From contig JAJFZO010000287.1 of the NCBI GenBank assembly GCA_021397835.1, positions 2,048,501-2,112,500 on the forward strand: a stretch of DNA of 64,000 nucleotides, in the 5' to 3' direction. Source of the stretch: Moringa oleifera. Its lineage: Eukaryota; Streptophyta; Magnoliopsida; Brassicales; Moringaceae. Of the stretch, positions 47,650 to 62,314 are shown one piece after another; the stretch's first letter is position 1, and every line of letters begins with the position of its first letter. Below the pieces are notes generated by a model that was given only the letters and a program-made list of their open reading frames with translations, was not told the DNA's origin and made no database searches. A program made the translations under genes and the position numbers.

Positions 47650-50600
47650 TAAATCCTTTTATCATCATCATTACATTTGAAAAGGAAAAACTACTTTATG
47701 ATTCATGTGTGATACACTTTTAATATCTATTTAGGGGTAAACACTATCTTTGTTTTCTGTTCTTTAGTTTGTATACTCAATTTTTTGGACCAAACATCCC
47801 ACAAGAGTAGGATTAAAGACACCACATTTTTTAAATTTGTGTGGCGCAAAGGTGGTGTCGCTGTTTTTCAAAAATCACTAGTGCATATGATGTTCGAAGT
47901 CTACTAGATGAATCTCTTAAGTACTTCAATCAATCAAAAGGGTCCATCCCACCAATGAATTTTGAATAGACAAAAGTGTTTCCACTGATTGTCTCTGCAT
48001 TTGCTTCTTGTCTGCCATGTCAGTTTCTTAATGAAATGGGCATTCAGATTTCATGGAGTTTATGTACCAAATTCGTCCACGTTTGCCAAAAGTGCATCCC
48101 TCAGATGATCATCACTGACATGTTGCTTCTGATCTTTTTGAATCTAAAGCAAATCTGTCTCCATAAGCTGCTGAATGGCTTGGGAAATGCACCAATGCAA
48201 GTGTGTTTAAGAGGTCAATCGTACACTGATTCTTGATATTGAAGAAGACACAGAATGATGATGGTATTAGAATTATTATGGGAAAGATAGAACAAGTATT
48301 AACAACTTAATTGTTAATGTAAACTATTCTATACTGGTATCATTTGGTTGGACGGTATTTTTATTGAATGTACTAGTTCATAGAATATAAAAATGCGCGA
48401 CAAATGCAATTTAATAAGAACGAAAATTAAGTCTATACGTGATCATTGTGATGCCATTATGTTGTATAGCATAATGCTCGCATTATCATGGATGTTCAAA
48501 TGTTTTTGCTGATAATCAAATCAGAACTTGATGATAAATAACACACAAATGATTGTTAGTGGCATTATGTCAGCAGATAAGATTGTGGAGATTAGTAGTA
48601 TCGACTAAAAGACTAAAAGTTTTTTCCAGTCAATAAAGATCAAAAATCAGAATCTTCTGGGATTACCGACTCAACTTTTTGCTCCTAAGCCGGCCGGCTA
48701 GGGTTTTGCCTAAATGAAAATCTTTTAGTGTATAATTAAAGCTTTGATTTTGTCTTCCATTAACTCCAATTCTAGTAATTTCAATTCTTTAAACACTTGC
48801 ATTGAAGTTTTACGATTCAGAAAGCATTAAAGAATGATTGGTATCCAAATGAGAGTGAGCACAAATGCATATAGTTGGACATGTCAACCAGCAATTAAGG
48901 GACGTGAAGTCCATGAGTCATCATTTTTACTTGCTGCCTTACTCTACTGTCACCATCAAAGAAGGTAGCAACCAAGATTGGCTAAAAATAACAAAGAAAG
49001 CAATTCTAAAATCCGCACCATGCACAGCAACCCACTTTCTCAGATTTCGGACAAATTATAAATGGTGAGGTTCTTCGAAATGCATAATTCCGATATCATA
49101 GAGGAAATATCAAAAGCAATAAAAAATGAAGATGTCATTGTGTGCAAGGAATGACTATAAAGAAATTATTCACAATGAAAAAATAAATAAAGAATCTCAG
49201 ATTGAGGCCATATTAAACTGGAAAAACACCCAGACGTTGCCATTGCTTATCTGTCTTGCTGCCTAAATGGTTTAATTTTATTTTTTTAAAAAAAAAGGAA
49301 AATTGAAAGCTTAATCTCCCAAAAAAAAAATTGGAAAAGAAAGGTGATCAAAACCCGTCATTAATTAAAAAAAATGTAATAAAAGAAAAGCGAAGAAAAA
49401 AAAACACAATTGCATTATTTGAGTTGAGAGAAATATAAGATTTTAAATGAAAGGAAAATAGAATTTCGTTTTACATTCTTTTAGGACTTTATTTATGGAG
49501 TTCACTCCAGTCAAACAAAATGGAAATTATCAAGGCCCAACATAAAATTAAATCAAAACTATTAACATAATAAACAATTTTTTTTGAAAAAAAAAGTCAT
49601 AGTATTTGATATTTCTGATATTGGATGGCATGACCTACTAATAGATAAAGTAGAATCTGAAATGGAGAAAGTAAAGGGAAGAAAATGGCAAATTGACAAG
49701 CATAAACAGAAGTCAAAGCAGTAGAATGAGAGAGAGAGAGAGAGAGAGAGTAAGCAGAAGGGCCGCAAGTACTCGGGAAACTGCAACTGCTCAGGTGGTC
49801 TGTCTGAGATAATGTGCTGTGAACTGAGTGCACTACCATTCACTATCACCACTCTTGCCGACAGCCTCACGAGATCCTATTACATAGTGCGTCCTCGTCT
49901 TCGAGTTCTGTATTATTCCTTAGTGCGTTCTCTTCTTCCAGTTCTGTATTATTATTGTTATTTTCGTCCCACGAATCATATGAGCCATTCACATCAGCTC
50001 CTTTTTGTGCATTTAACTCAACCTACTGCTCAACAACAGTCAAAAGAGTGTCATATTTCTCATAAATAACGTAAATCATTCAACATCTGAGTGGTGGTAG
50101 TACTAGTAATAATAATAATATTAACGACAATAGATATTTGATAATTTACCAAATCGTAGCTGTTCATCTCTTTCAAAATGAAGGAATCCCATTTTACGAA
50201 AATACCAGATTCTCTTATTGTGGATAAAGACTAATCATTTGCATGCATCTATATCTGTACTTGTGTTCAAGTTTATCTTTTAATTGAAGCTTTGATTACA
50301 ATGTTGAGGAGTTAACTAAGAAAGAAGTTGACCATTTTATCTTCATACCTAGGAGGCAACATACTCAGAACGAACCATACCGGAACCATAAAGTACTTAC
50401 ATAATTTCAATGAAATAACTAAAGAAAAGAGAGATTCATGCAGGGGTACCTCTTTGCCTCATTATTGAGAGGGAGGTAAAGGCCTTGGCAAAAAGAGAGA
50501 AAGCATGCTGGAAAACAAAAGATATGACGTGCCTTAGACATGTTAAGATTCTGGTTCTTTTCAAATAGAATTTGAATGACCAATAAGGAAGCCAAAGAGG

Positions 50601-51540
50601 TCGCAATTTAAATGAACTCTTATCAATTTGCTTCGATGTTTAAAGTCTCATTGTCTTGCTGAAAACTGTTTAAACTTCTGCCTCTTCTCAAATGAGATGA
50701 TTCTATTTTTTACCAAGGTCAAAAAGGATTATCAACCATAAAAGCTCCAAATAGAAATAGAAAACGTAAACAAAATATCGGCAGACCAACAACTTATATT
50801 TAAAATCCTGCTGCAAAAGCAGCAAATGCTCCCTACAAGAAAAAGGACAGTTAAAAGCACAACATCACCTCAATGCTCCCTAAAAAGCCACTAACCAAAA
50901 TCTTTAATATGACAATTTCACGACTATCCGACGCATCTTCCACCATCACTCCCTAAATCAAAATCTTGTACTGGTGACAACTGGACCATATATTTCTTTT
51001 CTTTTCTTTTTTCTTTTGACGTTTTCGTTGTTGAAGATATCCAATAGTGATTTTATGGAAAGGAAATAAACTGCAACTTTGTCAATGCAGAGGCTCAACT
51101 ATTTGGATTAGAGAGACTCTGATTACATTGGTCTTCATTCAAAATATTCTGAAATCCTACAATTCGTCTCGAGTGAACGATCAACCAGTGAACAAAGTGG
51201 AAAACATTCAAAAAAAATTCTAGAAGGGCTTATGCTGGGCATGTTTTTAAAACTCAAAAATATAGTAGTGCATCAAAAAAAAAAAAAAAAGCAATGGATA
51301 AATTTCTTTAGTCCAAATACAATGAACTTTGATCCTCATAATCCAAGTTTTCAACTTCAATTGGCCAATAACTCTAAATTTCATAACTTATAGCCTGCTA
51401 AAAGAACTTCATTAAAACTTCCTACCATAGGATTAATTTAGTTGAAAACTTGGAAAGTAATCCGATGTACCTGCAGGAACAATAAGATTAATTCGGTAAA
51501 AGTAATGCATGTTAAAATTGCTTCAACCATAAAAAGTAAA
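47650..51540. other. Intergenic region, no supported gene
   Basis: Open frames at 47976-48236 and 48865-49068 have near-normal composition but no recognisable domain, splice structure or conserved motif. A (GA)n microsatellite lies at about 49729-49750. The part near 51000-51540 is downstream of the PheRS-beta pseudogene. Confidence 0.5.
49728..49750. repeat. (GA)n microsatellite
   Basis: About 11 AG repeats in a row. Simple sequence repeat. Confidence 0.95.
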
Positions 51541-51549
51541 ACCTCAAGG

Positions 51550-54500
51550 TTAACAGTTCCTGCTATGGATTAAACCGTACAAGAAACTTTCAATATCAAT
51601 TTCGACAAAGAAGCATGGATCAGGAGTGTCGAAGTTGCTCAAAATCTGAAAGCTGTATCAAAGATAAGTTGATTGCAAACCACAAAGACTGCCTACAAGA
51701 AGGTAAGAAGTGAACATATACATGTGAGACAGCACACGCATGCAGTTGCAGGTGAGAATGTCCACCATAGTCCAAATAAATTATTTGATACAGCAAATTA
51801 GCAACAAAAACCTACATGCGTCAAAAGAGTATCTATGTGGCAATTACTGAGATATACTGGCAGAGAGTTGTAATAAAGGAAGGCAAATTACTAAAACATA
51901 AGCTAAAACTAGAAAAGATCTTTATAATTTAACATCGCACACTTTTATCTTGATGTAAGAGTCAGAATTCGATAGATGGAAAAGAGACATTAGCAACAGT
52001 CACATAATTATGGTGATACTTAGAAAATTACACTGACATAGTTACCATTGAACTACCAATTGAAGAATCAGAGAATTGACAAGTAACCTAAATGTATTCA
52101 TGGTCATTTTGCAAAGCTTTACTGACATATCAAAGTATACAAAGAGTTGACTACTATTATCAACAGTTTGCTCACTTACCTTTAAAAATAGAGATTCAAA
52201 TGAATAATATCAAAGAAAATTGATGTTTATGCATTTTGCACTAGTTACAAAGATGTCCTATATGTTCTTGTATTTGTTCCATGATAAAATCATAAGAAAA
52301 GTTTCACTTTCACACTTGGTGAGCCCCAGCAAGAAGCATTCAAAATAACTGCAGATAATAACTTTTCCAACCTATTTTCTCCCGATATGTCAATAGCACG
52401 TGATAGCCCAAATCTGACAAGCAAAATGTCTAGATTTGCATGGCCAAGTTGGTGCGCTGGATGGGTACACATACAGCAAATGCAGGATACTGCAATGCAG
52501 GCTGCTAAATGTTCTTAACATCAATAACTACCAAAAGACTTTTTGGCTTTCATTATTCAACAAATAATGAAACAAGAAACTGTGTCACAACTTAGGCATA
52601 CCATCAACGGAAAGCATCTTCCCAGAGTACAAAAAAAGAAGACTTGAAAAATATCAGAAAATAACTTGTTATTGACAAGATCTAGTTCACTTCCTTTATC
52701 AAGTTTAAACATTCCATCGTTGCCGGTAGTTCATGTCACAATGATATATAGATCTATCAATGTATGCCTAACACTGAAAATTTACAAATGAAAAAATCAA
52801 TCTTGTATAAGAGGAAATCCTTTTCCACCTACAACAATTTACACCAGGAAAAACTGGCACTTTATGTAACATGCTCCATACTCAGCTGAACAAAGTTAGG
52901 AAACCACTTATAAAATCAAGTATCAAAGACTAAGTTGAAATGTTATTCAGGATCTTAGAAAGAGTACATCCAGAATATATACATTGTGCACACACTAGAA
53001 AGACTTACAAGGCAAAAGGATGGAAGTTATGTAGGAAAAATCAACAGATATTACATAATTCTTAGAATGAGATCCATAAAATGAAGATAATTACCTCGGG
53101 GTGCACAATACCAAAATTATCTGTGTGGCTCCCTTTGAATATGAGGCTGGCTTGTCCACCAGAAAGAAACTCGGGCTCCCTCAGTCAGAATATTAACAAA
53201 TAAAATAAGTAACTCATGATTAAACAGTTGACAGGTAGCTTGAACAAGTTGCGACATGAAATGCAGTTATATCTGAGCGTCTAATATAATATCCTGTATT
53301 TTCACCAACTAGAGCAAAAGGAGTGCCCATGACCTCCATTATCCTATCTACCAGGCAATGAATCAACTGCAAACAAGAAATTCAAAAACGTAACAACATT
53401 TGAGTATATATTGCCCAAATAACCAAGTGCTTAATCTCCTAGAGAGGTAGATAATGCGGCTTTAAAACTGAAAAATAAAATAGAATGATATTTTGACAAG
53501 ACAGTGTTTTCATAGTTCTTCCTTAGAAGATAACTTGGCATTCCAATTTGCATTAGACATAGCACTATTTTCCAACAGCATCGAAATGAACCTTCATACT
53601 GGTAGGAAATTTGTTTATGAAGTCTTTTATATAATCTATCCCTAATTTTCCAACTTTCAATCCTACTGTTCTTCTTTTAATGCATCATTCTGCTCATTTT
53701 TTCTTTTTCTTCACTGTTTAAATATCACCTAGTAGGATACTGTAGAAAAGTTCCACTTAACACAGTCCCCTCCTACTTTTAGATAATAGGAAAAGTTTAG
53801 AATATAATGTTGAGAAGGGGGAAGAATGTATCAAAATCAAAACAGCTCCAAATACTGCTATTGGACTAACTTAAAAAGGGAGGGGAGAAAATAATTTTCA
53901 AAGAAACTATTTAACCAAGGACCACTCCAGTGTAAGCATTGATGAATGCATAATTCAACCGCACGCGACTTCTTGTGGTATTGATCATCACCTTGGGTGT
54001 TATTGGAATTCCTTCTAACTAAGAAATCTAAGACTTGAAAAAAAAAAAAAAAGGAAAAGAAAGAAAGAAAGAAAGAAATTTGACATCAAAATTGAATTTC
54101 TTTTTTCAGAAACAACCATCCAAAGATAAAACCTTAGATGATTAGAGTCTTACCTCGAATCCTGAGTTAGCATCACAATATAATGCTGCAAGATGATGAC
54201 GATTAGATGCACCAACATCTTTTGCCTCATACAAGAGTGTTACATCACCCACTTCAAAAATAACCAATTTTTAACATGAAAAGTCTTTCACGGAGATAAT
54301 TTATGCAAGCAGGAAATGTATATACAAGAAGGAAATACAAGTTAATGCCCAGAAACAGCAATAACTATTCTACTGAATATCATAAGACATGATATACCAA
54401 TGAGCTCACAGGTATCAACATGTTGGAGAGACAAGAGAGAGAAAGAGAGACTCAATCACAAAATATTACATACTCTTCTGCAACAAATTTGCCACCAATA

Positions 54501-57500
54501 ATCAACCAACCATTGGCTTTGCAAACAAAGAACATTCTTACGTTTTCCTTTTGGGGAGGGTACTGTCATCCCAAAAGTGTACAGCTAGAAAATCTGGAAA
54601 TATCCAACTATCATTGAACATTGCTACTTCAATGAATAGTCCAAACTCTTGCCAACCATACATACAAGGGCTTGGAGAATTTTCAGACAGACATCACCTA
54701 AACCTTTTTATTCTAAGTATAGGTGTTAAAATGTACAAGAAAACCAAAACAAAAACTGCCATAGTATAAACTAAAAAGCTAAACTAATTACAGGGAGAAA
54801 AAGAATCAATGCTTAAACAATACCTTCATAGGTTTCGGATGGTCTTTGTTGTATCCAACAGTTTTCAATATGCCAGGCGTAAGGCTGGTCCAAACAACCT
54901 GTACCAAAATAGGAAAAAGTTGGAACTTATTTATTGAGCCTTAAGATATGGAGATTTTACATGCAAAGCAAGCATCCAACAGTACGTAAAAAAGAACTGC
55001 AGAGCATGAATAATAAACATGAGTAAAACTGAAAATGATCAAATAACCATGGACATGTTTATTAGAACAAATTTATTGAGGTAGAGGTAGAAATGAAACA
55101 AGTGTTTGGTGATAAAGGATATAAACCTATCGAACAAAGCAAACCAGACACAGTTGCAACAATCGGTTCTAAAACTTAGGGGACCGTCATCATTGGACAA
55201 GATCAAAACAACAATCTGGCATCATTCCCCACCCACTCCACTCCAAACCACACCAAGCAAAAAAATCCTTGAATCAGGCAGGATTCACCCAAGCAGAAGC
55301 AGATATGAGGAGTAAAAACAATTGATTTCGCAACAGTTTAACAATGAAAAACTTTTAAGAGCTATCTTCCATTCCCAAAATTAAAAGGGCATGTTTTGGA
55401 CATCATTTTCATGACCCAGCAGTTCAATCACTCAATATATTTGTATGATACGGTCCTTAAAAAGCTGCATCTCACATGCCCAATTGTGAACTTATTTCCA
55501 TACTTCCATTCAGAAATATGCATCTTCATTCAATTAGTCTTCTTCTAAGAAGCAATAAAGTGAAAACAGACAACTGTTATATGTTTTTACCAGCGTTCAG
55601 TCTCACTGACCAACATTCATTAAGCTTGTACCCTAGTAGAAATGGCATCTATCAGATATCACTCCAGTCGGAGCAAACCCAGCAGTGATCTCTTCCTGAA
55701 TTCAGGCATGTTCAAACTCCATTTGCTTCTCATGTCAATGGTGCCGCATGAACATAAGAACGTAGAACACTTACTGTAGATCATTAATTCAAGACATAAG
55801 AACATTTAACTCTCTGGTGCCAGTAATACCAGGCTTCCTCATTTTAAATGTCTGGCAGATGGAGACCAAGTTCTATATAGCAGTCATCAGACAACAAAGC
55901 CTGAAGACGATATGTGCCAGATTTTTAATGTAATTAAAATAAATAAAAAAAAAAAGATTGGTCACATTTGGCCATTCAAATTATTGATATAAGGTAAGAA
56001 AAATAATACAGAAAACAATGGAACCTAAGACTTAAAAATATATATATATATAGCCAAAGACATACTCTTCACAGAAATTGAATGATGACCTGGAATGATC
56101 TCAAGAGAAAAGAAGTAATGTTATCTTTCTTTCACTAAAATATCTTGCAGGGCAACATCTCTGCTGGTTGGTCAAAACGCATTTTCCATGTCAACAGAAA
56201 ATCAATATACAAATTCCATAAAATGACTTGTGCTCTTGAATCGCACAACTTAAAAAGTTTGAGGCCACTATGTTTGTTTTCCAAGCTGACCATTTCTGGT
56301 CACTTTCAACCACTAGCAACCACCACAAATCATGAATTTACCATTAGCGACTGACCAGCACTTGCAACAACCACCATCACTAATTGATACCATTAAATAC
56401 ATATCACCAGCACAAACATCCAGCATATCACTAATGATTCCACATCTAATGATTCATCCATCAAAAAGATCAAAAAAATATCACTTTTTCCATGCATGCC
56501 AAAAACCAAAAAATTACAAAGAAAATCATATCAATCAAATAAACAAAGCTTTAGGAAAGGGCATCTTTTACTGAACAAAATGAACTCATTTGAATAACAA
56601 GCACAAAATGATCAACAATGAAATTCGTATCTTTAAAAAAAGAAATTTTGTTTCACACATGATTTTCATATCCTTACATGGTATGACAAACACCAAAAAA
56701 TAAATAAATAAATAAATAATTAAAAATAATTTTAAAAAACACTCATCAAATTACTGTTGAGCAGACATGAAGGAAGGTACAAACCTCAACATCTAAGGAG
56801 CAAGGATTTCCAATTATAACTGCTGAGTTATCATCCTTTCTGTTTAACATGGTGAAATTTTCTTTGTGAGAGCATAAAATCCACATCAAGACCTCCGTGA
56901 ATCCGTTCATTGTCAATCTAAAAAGAATCATATTGCAAAACCCTTGACGCATCAATATTTCTAATATGAAGCTATAGCAACTCCTCAAACACACCCAAAA
57001 AAAAGAGGAAGCAGCTACAGTTGAAAACATGAAACAAATAAATCAAATAAGAATGTTTGCGTGACATACAGATTTCTCCATACCTCCAATTTGATGAGAC
57101 CACTGATTTCATTTAGAGGCAAAGGCTTCAATGATGCAGGCTTTCTTTTCGGATTTTATTGTAACCAGAAGAAATCGCAACATCCTCAAATCATTAAAGA
57201 CAAAGAAATTGTCACTTACAGATCTGTCATATAGTTCCAATAGAGTCTGAATACAAAAATATGAGTTATAGCCACTAGTATCTCCATAACATCGCATGGA
57301 TGAACCACATCACCTCTGGTTGGAGATACATATACACTGATATTGTACTGGTTGTCACCAGATATAAAATGCTCAGCACACAATTGCATTCGGTTTAACT
57401 TACAGCTGATCTGAGGAGCAAAAGAGGGTCATGTCATAACTACAACAAGCACAAAACAAATCATCCAAAAACTTATGTAAAACAGTGTAGTGTCTATAAG

Positions 57501-59890
57501 TGGTAACACAAAACACTAAAGTAGCAACACCAGGAAACTGAATCCTATGCTCAAGGAACCAAAGAACATTATGATGAAATTGCATACTTTCTGATACTCA
57601 TAAATACCAAGCCCTGTCTTTAATTCATTGTCCCAGAGAACAAACACTTTTTACCAATAAACATCCTATTCCCAATGATAGCCACTCAACCAAAGTCAGT
57701 CAGTCCATGGATAAGCAAGAAATTTCAAATAGAGATGACATAGGACTGCAGTTCTCTGGAGACAGTATAAAGCACTTAAAGTGTACATCTTTTGCAGTAC
57801 TCATATTTTGAACAGTGAGAAAGATTCAAAGCCAAAAGAGCTGGACAAGAGAGACAAAACTATCACTAATCATCACAAGCCTAAGCCTACCCCCGACACG
57901 CAAACACAGTAGACAAACAAAAAAATTTTAACATGGTCTAAGATATTTACATTGCTGACGTCCTCATTGTCCAAGTGCATTTACATGCTCTTTGATTAAA
58001 AAGGATCAAAATATCAACATCAAGTGTAATTAATGAGTTGAAACCATCCTAAGCACCATGCCCATCTAGTCTCAGTTGTTCTACCACTCACATCATATGA
58101 ACCTAACAACCCAAGAATATTTTAATCAATCACTTTGTTTATTATCCGAAAGAAAATGAATGTTTTAGTCCACCCTGATAAAATGTGATGAAGCCATCAC
58201 TTGTTGAGCACAGCTTTAATATGCCAAACTAAATTATACATAGAGAAAGCTTGACAAAACATGACCTAAGTGAAAGGCACTACAATTATTAACATCTCAC
58301 AGTACGAGTACAAAAGAAATTATGTCAAATAGAGAAACTTTTTGAACACTTTAAATTGCTTGTAATATTTTCATTAGCATAATGCACAAAAAACTTGTAC
58401 ATGACGCAACCATATGCTAAGAAAGGTATACTAAACAGAAAAACAAAGAGCTACCCCAGTGTATCTATTAAAACAACATATAGTACTGACAAATGTTTCG
58501 ATGAAGCTTATCTTGCAGATCAATGAAGCTGTTGTAACTCCCTTCATCAAAAGTTATACCTCTCGGAATAGCATAAATAACAATGAATGAATTTCAGATG
58601 TCTGCAAGGAAGAGGATATGGTCATATACTCTTAGGGGAAAACAATAGAAGCATTAAGAAAATCCAAACTTGATCTAAGAAAAGATAGATACTCTGGTTT
58701 TACATACAATTTAAGCATTGAATCCTTGCCAATGTTAGCAACTCCGTACTTTGGTATTGCCTGCTGCTTATTAAAAATGTGAAGGCCCTGTACAAGCCCT
58801 TCAAGGCAAAGCGAGTCATATCTGCATGTATACCAAATGAAACAACCATGTTCAACTTATTCTCTAACTTTCGTTAAACATAATGCACTTCTGTAAAATA
58901 AATGCTTTCTAGCCAATACTGAACCAACCTTTGTTAAGCAAAAAATTTTATTTACAAAGGCACAATGGAGTGCCACCTAGTACAATAGTACATAATTACA
59001 CGATATAAACTCCGGAAAACCTATGAATTTTCCTAATATACACAAAAAGAAAAAGGAATGGATGGCCCTAAAAACCATAGGTTTAGCGTGTGCAACCATT
59101 TATCTCTGATTATAGAAATCCGATCAAATAAAAACAACTTCAGCTCATCCTACCGATGAACCACATGTAACAAACTTGAACTAAAATCAAAGAAGGAGAA
59201 AAACCAGACGATAATTTCTCAAGCATTTCGACAGTACCCACTCAAGAAAACACCATTAACAAGAATAACCATCATATGAAATGAATGCTTAACAGCATAT
59301 TTGAATTTACCAAATGCATGTTGCGGTTGTGTCTATCTTTTATTTTCATATTAGTGTTTAAGCCTGACTTTCCTATATCATACATACATAACTGTTAGCT
59401 GGAACTTCGATTTTGTAGATAACTTCTTCATCATTATCTGCTTCATCTTCTAAATGCTTTTCTTTCCTAATTATTGCCTTCTCCATTGTCTGATATACAA
59501 AAGATACTCCAAATGAAACACATATACAAAGAAAACTCTATTTTTAATCACCTTACCAAGCTCACCTAAGAGGAAATTACAGGATGTATCATAACTAAAG
59601 CCAAATAATTCAACATAATGCAAATGAAAAAACTTAACAAGAAGACAGGAAGGTGATTCGCTCACCACATCGTCAAGCTCAATTCCAAAACTACTTTTAG
59701 GCTACAATGTGAACCAAAAACAGAAATAAAACATAAGTGAACTTTGATTTTGGAATGTGACATTATGTCAACCATTTAAATAAAATGATTCGCTATCAAA
59801 GGAACAGAGAGAAAGAAAGAGAGAAAACTCACTGTAAGATTTGCCTAGAGCTGCGAGTAGACGACCCCTGCCCACACTCACCGTAGACAT
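51550..59890 (-). pseudogene. Cytosolic phenylalanyl-tRNA synthetase beta subunit, intron-containing pseudogene
   Basis: Exon-like pieces on the - strand, 5' to 3': 59890-59833 (MSTVSVGRGRLLAALGKSY), 59701-59666 (SSFGIELDDV), 59489-59393 (MEKAIIRKEKHLEDEAD), 58821-58708 (DSLCLEGLVQGLHIFNKQQA), 58601-58487 (FIDLQDKLHRNIC), 57405-57255 (LNRMQLCAEH, HPCDVME), about 57164-57084 (KRKPASLKPLPLNE), 56917-56785 (TEVLMWILCSHKENFTMLN), 54898-54824 (SLTPGILKTVGYNKDHPKP), 54261-54154 (IFEVGDVTLLYEAKDVGASN), 53366-53273 (CLVDRIMEVMGTPF), 53179-53095 (GSHTDNFGIVHPE), 51645-51550 (DPCFFVEIDIESFL). The order and residues match plant PheRS-beta, which with the alpha subunit charges tRNA-Phe. About 200 middle residues are absent. 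Frames or splice sites are broken in at least five places, and the expected stop (51577-51579) reads TAC. Introns are kept, so it arose by DNA duplication or decay in place, not retroposition. Confidence 0.88.
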
Positions 59891-60009
59891 GGTAGATTAT
59901 CTTGGATTGGTTGATTCTCTGTCCACGAACTGTGACAGACAAACAAAACGGGATAGCAAAACCCTTGGCTTCTGGAGACTCAGAATGAAAGGTTTTCTCT
60001 GACTTCTAG

Positions 60010-62300
60010 TTGGACTATTTTCTCCCTGTAAGAAAATGACTAATTAGACTAATTAGTGGCCCTCCATTTCATTCCGACTTTACATTGCATATTAATTTTC
60101 AGGTGACCTTTATCAAAAGTAAATTACATTTTTTTTATATTTTTTAATGTATTTTTAATTCATTTTTCTTTTATGATTAATAGTTAAAATTTATAAGATA
60201 TATATAATATGCTTAAATAAAATCAAAAAAGAATCTTCACCTTGGCTTACCCTTCTATCCCTTCGTAGGGTGAGCATAATTCAGCTAAAATAGAAAAAAC
60301 TGATAAATCGAATTGATTTCGGTTAATTTGGTTCGGTTTTTAAATTTTTTTTATTTTAAATCAGTTTATAAATTGATTTTTTTATTTTTTTTATCGATTT
60401 TCGGTTAATTTTTTTAAAACCTAAACCGATCAAAAAATTGATTTTAATTCAATGGTTAATTAATTTTATTAATGTTATTAATATTATTAATAATAATTTA
60501 TTTTTAAAAAACATAAAATTTAAATAAATTTTTGATTAATTCAATTATTGATTAAACCGATAAAAACATTTTGATTCGATTTAATCGATTATTTTTTTAT
60601 ATTCGATCGATTTTTTAAAAAAATAGTTAATTTGGTTTTTCAAATTTTTAAACCAAATTGATCATACTAACCAAATGTTAACCCTGGAACCCATGTTTGA
60701 CCTCCTCTTTCTCCAAGTATGACCTTCCAGTTTTAGGGATGCGCGGAGTAAGCTGTGTAGGAATGCCTCCAATATTTTTATCTTATTCATGAAATTAATT
60801 TTCATTACTAATTTTTAGTTTAGCAAAGTGATGACAAAATCCTTGTTAAATAATTTTCATCTCCATGTCATATATTCTTTTTTTTTTGTTTTCCCTTTTA
60901 TATATTTGATTAAATAATTAAATTACAAAATTTTATCATGTTATTATATACTTAATTAAATGGTGTTTCCTTTTTCATTCTTGTACTTGATTAGTAATAT
61001 TGAAAGTAAATATCAAAATAAATCATATACTATTTATGTTTTTAAGATAGTTATATAACATTTTTTGAATCAATTTTATATATGAATCTTTAATTTAGTA
61101 CAAATCGATATTTTTTATTTTTTAAAAAAATAATTTAAATTAAAAATTTTGTACAATAAATTTTGATTTAAAATTTTTTGCTGATGTAAATAAATGGACA
61201 AACTATTATTATAAAAAAATTCGTAATTTCTTCAATACTAAAATAATTTTCTATGATTTTTAAAAATTTTTAGTAATATAAGATCTTTAAAAAATATTAA
61301 CAGTATTCAAAAATTATGATTTTTTTGTGATAGTGATTAATTTTTTATATTTGTTAAAAATTTCAAACTAAAATTTATTTATTATACAAAATTCTCAATT
61401 CGAATTTTCTCCCAAAAAAAAAAAACTAAAGACAATGGTTGATTTGGATAGTAAAATTAGTGTAAAAAAACTATAATGACTTAATTAAAAAAAATTAATT
61501 ACACTAAAGGAACTTATAGGCGTGGTATCAAATTGAAACCTACATAAAATTGCATTAAATTAGGATTCGTATAATGTGTTAATTGCAATATGGGACCTCC
61601 TCAACAAAACTCGTTAAAGTTAACTCCATTGCTCGCATAATAAGTGTTTTAACATAGCTATGTAAATTTTATTTTCACAAACTCCTAATTGCCCTTGGTT
61701 CCATTGGGTACATTATCACTCATACGCTACACATTCCATTCACACCACCATCTCTCAAACAAATTCTTTCAAATATTTTTTCTATATTTCTCTTAAAAAA
61801 ATTGAGAAATCACACTAATAAGCTTCCAAAGTATTTTTTAATCCATAAGTTTTTGTCACCCTCTATGAAATTCATGGATCGAGATTTGAGATAAACTAAC
61901 GAGGTAATACATTTAACAATTTTAGATTTTTTTGATTTGATTTAAGTAATTTCTATTGTTTTTTTTTTTGTTAATAATTTTATGGTGAATTTTGAAAATC
62001 TTGTCACCTGTTTGATGAATATAATATGCATCTGGTTCAAGTGGATTTTGAAAACTAAAATTCTCCAATTTCGAAACCTTAACGTCATTACTTTAGGAGA
62101 AAAAAAATGTGTTCATTAATTTTATAAATTCAATGTTGAAACCCTTTCTATAGATATTGTTTTATATATTTATGTATTTTAAATCGCTATATAATATCGT
62201 CTGTGGAACTGTTTTAGGTTGATTGAGAATTTGTAAAAAAATTTAATTATACATTGTTTACATTATTAGATACTTAAATTGATTATTTTCTTTTTTCTTT
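60010..62300. other. AT-rich intergenic DNA with CGGTTTAATT-type low-complexity repeat
   Basis: At 60300-60670 words such as TCGGTTAATTTGGTTCGG and AAACCGATCAAAAAATTGAT recur in both orientations, forming a low-complexity, partly self-complementary stretch. The rest is AT-rich. The part at about 61500-61760 may hold the terminal region of the following MULE, but no inverted partner is visible. Confidence 0.5.
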
Positions 62301-62314
62301 TTTAAGATTAGGTA

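Noticed and set aside
47976..48236. Cys/Leu-rich 86-codon open frame
   Set aside because: No domain, no homologous pattern that I know, no splice signals in register, and an isolated position.
49562..49870. Ser/Leu-rich open frames on the - strand
   Set aside because: Driven by the (GA)n/(TC)n microsatellite and pyrimidine-rich DNA.
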